From Chrysoperla carnea (Eukaryota > Arthropoda > Insecta > Neuroptera > Chrysopidae), in NCBI RefSeq assembly GCF_905475395.1, contig NC_058338.1, forward strand, positions 7,516,935-7,580,934: a stretch of DNA of 64,000 bases, in the 5' to 3' direction. How positions within the stretch are numbered: the first letter of the stretch is position 1; the number at the start of each line of letters is the position of its first letter. A model generated the notes under the pieces. It saw only the letters and a list, made by a program, of their open reading frames with translations. It was not told the origin of the DNA and did not search any database. Below, in pieces: positions 57,837-64,000 of this stretch. The position numbers and the translations under genes were made by a program.

Positions 57837-60179
57837 TCATGAATCCGACTTTTTTATCAGGGAAACATCGTCACTAATTTGGGTAATGACTTTTCGCCTA
57901 CCCTGTAGTAAGTGAACACGTTTATTATGTTTATTTAAATTACCTGGATCGACAAATGTTTTATTACAAACTTTACAAGCAAATGGTTTCTCTCCTGTAT
58001 GAATCGCTCTATGTATAACCAAACTATACGGTCGACTCAATGCTTTACCACAAATATCACATACATAAGGTTTTTCCCCAGTATGCGCTTGTTTATGTTT
58101 TTTTAAGTAACAAGATCGATAAAATCGTTTATCACAAATATCGCATTCAAACGGTTTAATTCCGGTATGAATTTGTAGATGCCGATCCAAGTAATATTTC
58201 CGGCCAAAACTTTGACCACAAATATCACAAGAGAAATTTTTTTCACCCGAATGAGATTGTTTATGTTGATCTAGATAGCGTTTAAGCGTGAACGTTTTAT
58301 TACAAACATCACATGAAAATAATGTTTCTTTTTCGGTATGAATTTGACGATGTCCACGTAGATATCGTCTCGCTTGAAATGTTTTACCACAAATCTTACA
58401 TGCAAACGGTTTAATTCCGGTGTGAGTCTGTTGTAGATGTTTATACAAGAAACTTTTCCGTTCAAAAGTTTCGCTACAAACATCACAAGAGAATTTCTTT
58501 TTTCTCGAATGAGTTCGTTTAATATGTTGTAGTAAATAACGTTTAAACGTAAACGTTTTATTACAAACATCACATGAAAATGATTTTTCTTTTTCGATAT
58601 GAATTTCACGATGTTGAAGTAGCTTTGATCGTAAATTAAATGTTTTACCACAAATCTCACAGGAAAATGGTTTTTCATCGGTATGTTGTCGTTTATGTTG
58701 AGCTAAAAGTGTCCTTGAACACGAATTTTGTGTTATATTCGAATTCATCGAATCTTTTTCTGTCGAATGAGTAAGTTTATGTTGATTTAAGTAAATTTCC
58801 CTGGTAAACATTTTTTCACAAGCATTACATGAAAAATGTTTTTCTTCGGTAAGAATTTGTTTTAGTTCCATTGAAAAATATTTTTTTTCGTCTGTGTGGA
58901 TTTGCTGTAGTTCCATCGAAACATTTTCATATTTTACTTCTGGTATTTCTTCTTTCCGTATGATTTCCATATGAAATTGTTTTTCAACTTTTATATAAAA
59001 CGGTTTATCTTCAATTTTCAAAATTTGATGTTCCAATAAATGAGTAAAAGCTTTTTCACAATCGCCACATGAAAATGTCTCATCGGTATGACAGCGTTTA
59101 TGTGTAACGAAATTAAATTCCGATTCAAACAGTTTTTCACAAACATCGCAAGAAAACTGTTCATTTTTGAAACCTTGTTTAGGCTCAGAATTAATTACTT
59201 CATTCTTAATATCCAAAGAAAATGATTCTTCCTCCTCGGCATGTTGTTGTCGATTATGTCGATTTAAACTGCTTTGACGAGTAAATTTTTTACTACAAAA
59301 ATCACACGAGAAATAAAATGTTTGATCTTTATCACATGAAAAACCTTCTTTTTCATTCAGATTTTCTTGAGGTTCTTCAGAAAAATATTCATTTGTGTAA
59401 CCTTGTTCTTTAATATTTGATGAAAATAATTCTTGCTCGGCATGTTGTTGTCGTTTATGTCGATTTAAACTACTTTGACGAGTGAATTTTCTACCACACA
59501 GATCACATGAGAAATTCTTTTCTTTGGAATGAATAAGATTATGTTCGAGTAAATGATTCTTCCGGGCAAATTTTGTATCACAAACATCACAAGTGAAACG
59601 CTTTTCTTGATTAAGAATTTGTTTATTGTTAACTAACTTGATTTCGCTGTTAAATATTTGATTTTCATCACATGACAAAAATTGATTTTCATTCCGATTT
59701 TCTTGAGGTTCTTCGGAATAATATTCATTTGTGTAACCTTGTTCTTTAATATTTGATGAAAATGGTTCTTGCTCGGCATGTTGTTGTCGTTTATGTCGAT
59801 TTAAACTACTTTGACGAGTGAATTTTCTACCACAAAGATCACATGAGAAATTCTTTTCTTTGGAATGAATAAGATTATGTTCGAGTAAATGATTCTTCCG
59901 TGCAAATTTTGTATCACAAACATCACAAGTGAAACGCTTTTCTTGATTAAGAATTTGTTTATTGTTAACTAACTTGATTTCGCTGTTAAATATTTGATTT
60001 TCATCACATGAAAAAAATTGATTTTCATTCTGATTTTCTTGAGGTTCTTCTGAAACATTTTCTTCCGCGTCTTCTTCCTTAACCACTAATTCTATTTCTG
60101 AATGTAATTCTTTTTCCATTTTAATCAATTCATCACTTATGTAAAGATTTTTTTCATCGAAATTTAAATCTTTTGACAT
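57837..60179 (-). CDS. C2H2 zinc-finger protein B, 16 fingers, with internal duplication
   Basis: The likely start is ATG 60179 (MSKDLNFDEKNLYISDELIK, then MEKELHSEIELVVKEED); the frame stays open a little upstream but without ATG. About 780 residues, one exon. Two perfect-length 112-codon tandem blocks each hold FTCDVCDTKFARKNHLLEHN and FSCDLCGRKFTRQSSLNRHK fingers; a third, diverged block follows (FSCDFCSKKF). The spacer ILKIEDKPFYIKVEKQF and its preceding degenerate finger are shared with protein A. A further broken finger (NSNITQNSCSRTLLAQHKRQ) has lost its first Cys. Nine well-formed fingers end the protein. Probable nuclear DNA-binding regulator; VKEE is a possible sumoylation site. Confidence 0.9.
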   Translation of the reverse strand: MSKDLNFDEKNLYISDELIKMEKELHSEIELVVKEEDAEENVSEEPQENQNENQFFSCDENQIFNSEIKLVNNKQILNQEKRFTCDVCDTKFARKNHLLEHNLIHSKEKNFSCDLCGRKFTRQSSLNRHKRQQHAEQEPFSSNIKEQGYTNEYYSEEPQENRNENQFLSCDENQIFNSEIKLVNNKQILNQEKRFTCDVCDTKFARKNHLLEHNLIHSKEKNFSCDLCGRKFTRQSSLNRHKRQQHAEQELFSSNIKEQGYTNEYFSEEPQENLNEKEGFSCDKDQTFYFSCDFCSKKFTRQSSLNRHNRQQHAEEEESFSLDIKNEVINSEPKQGFKNEQFSCDVCEKLFESEFNFVTHKRCHTDETFSCGDCEKAFTHLLEHQILKIEDKPFYIKVEKQFHMEIIRKEEIPEVKYENVSMELQQIHTDEKKYFSMELKQILTEEKHFSCNACEKMFTREIYLNQHKLTHSTEKDSMNSNITQNSCSRTLLAQHKRQHTDEKPFSCEICGKTFNLRSKLLQHREIHIEKEKSFSCDVCNKTFTFKRYLLQHIKRTHSRKKKFSCDVCSETFERKSFLYKHLQQTHTGIKPFACKICGKTFQARRYLRGHRQIHTEKETLFSCDVCNKTFTLKRYLDQHKQSHSGEKNFSCDICGQSFGRKYYLDRHLQIHTGIKPFECDICDKRFYRSCYLKKHKQAHTGEKPYVCDICGKALSRPYSLVIHRAIHTGEKPFACKVCNKTFVDPGNLNKHNKRVHLLQGRRKVITQISDDVSLIKKSDS
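59364..60035 (-). repeat. 336-bp in-frame tandem duplication
   Basis: TTCTTGAGGTTCTTC occurs at 59364, 59700 and 60036, exactly 336 bp apart. The two copies differ at only a few positions, and 336 is 112 codons, so the frame is kept. Confidence 0.9.
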
Positions 60180-60227
60180 TTTCGTACAAGTGATTTCGAA
60201 TATTTTTTCGATGATCTTGTCACATAC

Positions 60228-60625
60228 CAGTGTTGCCAACTCTCCAAAATTTTTCCCCCTAGAGCTCCAACCAAAAACCCCTAAAATCCCCTAAAATACA
60301 ATTGCTGCGAGCTTGCCCTAAAAAAAAAAAACATTATTATAAAATTATAAATTATTATAAATAAATTTAATTTTAAATAAATGTTATTAATAAAATAAAC
60401 AATTAAGTATTATTACATTAATTACATAATCATTTATAAATAATTAATCAATAATCAAATCCCAAATTGAATTATTTAAATAATATAATTATTCGTTTTT
60501 TAACCTAAAAAAGTGGATATTCGAAGAAAAAAAAAATCCCTAAAAATATAACACCCCTAAAAAAACCCCATTAGACTTTTTAAACCCCTAAATTTGGGGG
60601 GAAAACCCCTAAGTTGGTAACCTTG
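60228..60625. mobile_element. hAT-type MITE, 398 bp, with 8-bp target duplication
   Basis: Left end CAGTGTTGCCAACT, right end (inverse) CAAGGTTACCAACT. TCACATAC flanks both sides (60220-60227 and 60626-60633), the 8-bp duplication expected of hAT elements. The interior is AT-rich with several CCCCTAAA blocks near both ends. No transposase. Inserted 41 bp upstream of the zinc-finger B ATG. Confidence 0.85.
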
Positions 60626-60651
60626 TCACATACTAATTTATTTATTAGTAT

Positions 60652-61190
60652 TTTTATACCATGTAATATATATGAAATATACCAAGGTATACTAAGTTTA
60701 GTCCCAAGTTTGTAACGCTTAAAAATATTGATGCTATGGACAAAATTTTGGTATTCGTTGTGTGCGTAGTCATGGTAGGGACAATAAAATCGATGCCAGC
60801 GCTTCCAGTGAAAAATTTTGGCGATAAAGGAGGCTGTTATGACTTATTTGCAGTTCTTTACATGTTAATGTTATAGAAAATGTCAAATTAAAATTATTGA
60901 AAAACACTAATTAATTAAACTTAATGCATTAAAAATTTTGAAAATAAGAAATCAAATTGCAAAAATATTATTTTTCAAATGTAAATTATCATAATTACTT
61001 ATTTAAATTTGTGAGACAATAATATTATAAATGCAATCCATACAATTATATATGCATCCATACAATTCTATAATTAAAGTAGTGTATCGTTACCATGGAA
61101 ACGTCTCCTATAAAACTCACGCACGGTGTGAATACGTGTTTATAAAATCACTTAATTAGTCCATTTTCGATTGTCTGTCTGTCTAGCGAA
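60652..61190 (-). repeat. Repeat A copy interrupted by repeat C
   Basis: The right end of repeat A (TACCATGTAATATATATGAA, then AGTCCCAAGTTTGTAACGC) runs to about 60762, stops, and resumes at 61138 with ATAAAATCACTTAATTAGTC. The inserted segment is repeat C. Confidence 0.7.
60763..61137 (+). repeat. Repeat C, nested inside repeat A
   Basis: Matches the inverse of 11525-11925. Starts TGTGTGCGTAGTCATGG and ends near ACTCACGCACGGTGTG; the ends are weakly inverted. Contains GTTACCATGGAAAC. Confidence 0.7.
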
Positions 61191-61301
61191 TGGTTTTTAA
61201 TGAAACTGTACAGCAATATAGCTAATACTTCTGAATAACACATGAGATACAATTTATAATGATATATTAATAAAAAATTTAAAAAAATTAATTTAATTTG
61301 A

Positions 61302-61429
61302 CATTTGACATTACCATAAATTACAGATTTCTGTAAAAGTTGTCATTTGACATTACCATAAATTACAGATTTCTGTAAAAGTGGTCATTTGACATTACCA
61401 TAAATTACAGATTTCTGTAAAAATAGTCA
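61302..61429. repeat. 42-bp minisatellite, three copies
   Basis: TTTGACATTACCAT occurs at 61304, 61346 and 61388. Each unit contains the hairpin ACAGATTTCTGT. The copies are almost identical. Confidence 0.85.
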
Positions 61430-61611
61430 ACATGAAATATTTCACGGCCATCTTTGCTGATAGATTCAATGAATAATTACGACGTTTATACTATTAAAAA
61501 AAATAGAAAACCGTACATATATTTTACTTGTGTTAAACAATCCTTACCATTATTTCGAGTGTTATAGAAAGAGGATAAGCGAGAGTAATCTTTATCAACC
61601 TTTACTTTTAA

Positions 61612-61641
61612 GCCCAGCGAAGCGGGTGGGTATCACTCTAG
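61612..61641 (+). mobile_element. Helitron 3' terminus
   Basis: CCCAGCGAAGCGGG hairpin (61614 on), then TGGGTATCACT and CTAG (61638-61641) followed by T. Same hairpin as the 17.2-kb bracket and close to the 21.6-kb element. The upstream 'GAGGATAAGCGAG' resembles the sequence before 18394. 5' end not located. Confidence 0.75.
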
Positions 61642-61676
61642 TCAGTCATATATGTGTTACATGTATGTATGTGTAA

Positions 61677-61735
61677 TCAACACTATCTATACATGGTATT
61701 TCAACAATTAACTCAGTCAACTGTTTGTTTTCACA
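61677..61735 (-). repeat. Repeat A, left-end fragment
   Basis: TACATGGTATTTCAACAATT followed by AACTCAGTCAACTG is the inverse of the repeat A left end. Confidence 0.65.
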
Positions 61736-61870
61736 CTCTGTAGCATGCTTTTATCTTGTGTTTCACTGTTTCCTCTATTGTTATATAGAGGTCAGAAGTA
61801 CTTTTCCGTGCACATGGCTATTTAAATGTCAAAATATTATAAATAAAACATTTTAAAAGATGTTAAAGAA

Positions 61871-64000
61871 ATGTTTTCGAGAATTATTCGAAATAAAACT
61901 TTTATACAGAATCGTTTATTATCCACTATAGTACCACATGAACAATCAAGAGAAGTTAATTATGTTAAAACTTCAAAGATCACGTCAAAAAAACAACATG
62001 AAAAAGAACTTCAAGAATTCTTAAATAATGACAACGATATAAAATCGATTAAACAACATATACCAACGATTTTACTGAATCGTACTTACGATCCATCAGC
62101 AATTTATTTAATTGATAAAAAAGTTGCCACATTAATCGCTTGTGCCATACGAAAAAACATACCGATTAAAAACACAAAAAATATACAAATATTAGAAGCA
62201 AATCCAGGATTAGGTTTATTAACGGATGAATTAATTAAAAAAGGATTTCAGAATATAAGTCTGTTCGAATCGAAAGTACATTTTTTTAATTATTTAATTG
62301 ATAAGTATGAGAATCGAAATATGTATATCAATTGTGATGATTTCTTTTCAATTTGGAAGTTAGCATATCAAGATCGATTTGATAATGGAACTCGTGTGGC
62401 TGATTTGCTTGAAAATTTTAAGCTTACATCTTGGACTAGTGGTAAATTTTTGTGTTCTTAATATTGATAATGAAGTATCTAATTAAATTTTCTGATTTAG
62501 GAAGTTCTGGAATGAAGATTATAGGATCAATTCCAAATACAACCTTTATAAAACATATGATTTACTCGGTTATCTTACAGATTGGTCTGGTCATGTATGG
62601 TCGACCGGAAATGTTTTTGGTTATGCAGCCTTCCGTTTATCTGGTATGTATTCATAAAAAAAACCTCATTTTAATGTAAAGGGTGTTTTTTTACCATATA
62701 TCCCTACATATTTCCTTAAAAAAAGCATAAATATTTTGTATTTTTATCCTGAAAATAACTGAAAAAATAGAAAGAGAGAGTGTAGGCTAGGTTAGGTTAG
62801 AGTGGCTGTCCTGGGGTGGGACACACTTAGACTATAGGGTCCGTTGTGATACCGTTAATGGGTTGACCAATCCCCGGTCACTACTCCATGAACCATTTGG
62901 AGCTGTTTAAGAACAGCAGGAAGGCTTTGACGTCGACTGACTTTAGGTCGGAGAGGTCGTTAAAGAGAGACTGGCTCAAGTTAGTCCATCTCCTCATGAC
63001 AAGAGCTAGGCAGTGACAGAGAAGATGAGACATTGTCTCCTCCTCGTCACCACTGTGACAGCTCCTGCAGTAGTCGTGATACACTGCCAGGCCTAAGCGT
63101 TCAGAATGCTTGCCGCCCAGCCAGTGTCTTGTGGTAGCCGCAACAACTTTGCAAACAGAGGTCCTTGGAAGTGATATGAGAACTTCGGAACACCTGCGAT
63201 TGTACTCAGACCATATCTGTCTTATAGTACCACAAGTACGTTCTTCCCGATCCATCTAAGATTGGCCTTTTTCAGGATATCCTCTTTCAGGAGTAACTTG
63301 TAGTTCGCAAATAAGAGAGAGTGTAGTTTAGTGGGAAATTTTTTATATGAATGTATTATTTTTTATTTTATTTTAGCAATTAACAGCTCAACCCGACGAT
63401 GGTTTTATGAGTTATCGGTCATCAAGCGTTCTATTTCAATTATTATTTAACAGTGAAATTGTTGAAAAACTACCGAGAGAATCGTACTTGCCGTGGCAAT
63501 ATTTACGATCCAAGGTAAGAATTCATTTTAGAATATATTTCTAGAGTCATATAATGAAAATTTTTGAAGACATAAATACGAGTAAAATAAAACTTTTCGT
63601 TTGTGGCCAGGCCAAAACCAAATTTAAACTATTATAGGTCCAAAAAAATCTCCTAAATCAACGCTTTAAGAATCTGTAGTCAAAAATTTAAAATTAATTA
63701 ATTGTAAAAAGTTATTTTACTTCCTAGACTTTTGGTTCATTCTGTATTTTGCATATTTTAGAACTTTTCTAGCATTTAAAAATTTTTATGATTCACTAAA
63801 TTAAGAGTGGCGGCAATTTTGAATCTTCTCTTCATCAAATACTTAAAGTGTCCCATAAGATAAATTTCAGTACCAGATATTTCGGTATTAATATCTTTAA
63901 TTAAATTTTATTAAATGACCTAGAAGTTCTTAAATTATCTTGAAAATTTATTATATTTTAGAAATATTTTTTTTTATCTAGAAACGTAGCACCTCACCTT
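61871..64000 (+). CDS. TFB2M: TFB2M: mitochondrial transcription factor B2 (rRNA dimethylase paralogue), 3' end beyond window
   Basis: TFB2M helps mitochondrial RNA polymerase open promoters and derives from the KsgA/Dim1 rRNA adenine dimethylases. Exons: 61871-62441, 62501-62643, 63377-63514 and from 63982 to the edge; all joins are GT..AG and in phase. The N-terminus MFSRIIRNKTFIQNRLLSTI is basic and acid-free, as in a mitochondrial targeting peptide. The methyltransferase fold shows as NIQILEANPGLGLLTDELI (motif I, about residues 104-122, with E-x-N-P-G-x-G) and ISLFESKVHF (motif II). Later blocks MKIIGSIPNTTFIKHMIYS and RSSSVLFQLLFNSEIVEKLP fit the family's post-catalytic region. Assigned to TFB2M rather than TFB1M because motif IV is not of the NLPY type. 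Intron 3 carries a LINE tail. Confidence 0.85.
62786..63312 (-). mobile_element. 5'-truncated R1/jockey-type LINE tail with 14-bp TSD
   Basis: The - strand frame 63255-62881 contains TRHWLGGKHSERLGL and YCRSCHSGDEEETMSHLLCH, the C-terminal RNase H-side region and CCHC-like knuckle of R1/jockey-clade LINE proteins. A frameshift separates an upstream piece, so it is dead. AAGAGAGAGTGTAG flanks both sides (62772-62785 and 63313-63326). The element's 3' end reads CTCTAACCTAACCTAGC, that is, TTAGG-type bases instead of a poly-A tail. It lies in TFB2M intron 3 in antisense orientation and is far more GC-rich than the intron. Confidence 0.88.

Noticed and set aside
58271-58678. 135-codon alternate frame inside zinc-finger gene B
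   Set aside because: Periodic shadow of the tandem fingers in another frame.

Overview
The window looks like nuclear DNA from an insect, or a close arthropod relative. It is strongly AT-rich, its genes have short AT-rich introns with GT..AG borders, and it is full of transposon relics typical of insects: Helitrons, TIR elements (MITEs), LINE tails, and 306-bp and 316-bp tandem repeats. I cannot name the species.

The first 34.5 kb contains no coding gene I can support. It is a repeat landscape holding foldback elements, a dispersed family (called repeat A here) with about twelve copies in the whole window, a 316-bp satellite at three sites (largest at 28.2-30.9 kb, each well-preserved monomer carrying a TGACGTCA palindrome), a 306-bp tandem array bracketed by Helitron-like 3' ends (17.2-18.4 kb), one complete non-autonomous Helitron (21159-21630), a fossil of a transposon-associated DUF4817-like reading frame (26.26 kb), and an unusual 31-bp RNA-type hairpin (12.53-12.60 kb).

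From 34.5 kb the window becomes genic. The last three exons of TBL2 (+) face THADA (-) tail to tail. THADA starts close to a head-to-head small coiled-coil gene of 77 codons (+). An SLC17-type anion transporter (-) follows with five exons and a complete 501-residue reading frame. Next come a possible two-exon small membrane protein (-), a four-exon SPT4 elongation factor gene (+), two tandem paralogous C2H2 zinc-finger genes (-), and the 5' four exons of the mitochondrial transcription factor / rRNA dimethylase paralogue TFB2M (+), which runs off the right edge.

The genes are unrelated housekeeping functions and do not form a pathway. The most interesting material is how mobile DNA touches them: a LINE fragment begins within a few bases of a zinc-finger stop codon, a hAT-type MITE with its 8-bp duplication lies about 40 bp upstream of the other zinc-finger start, a LINE tail with a 14-bp duplication and telomere-like (TTAGG) bases sits in a TFB2M intron, a tRNA-like sequence abuts the transporter start codon, and a hammerhead-ribozyme-like core of the kind carried by Penelope-like elements lies downstream of the membrane-protein gene. 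Candidates for new biology are the + strand hairpin at 12.53 kb, the CRE-palindrome satellite, the Helitron-linked array and the recently duplicated zinc-finger block.
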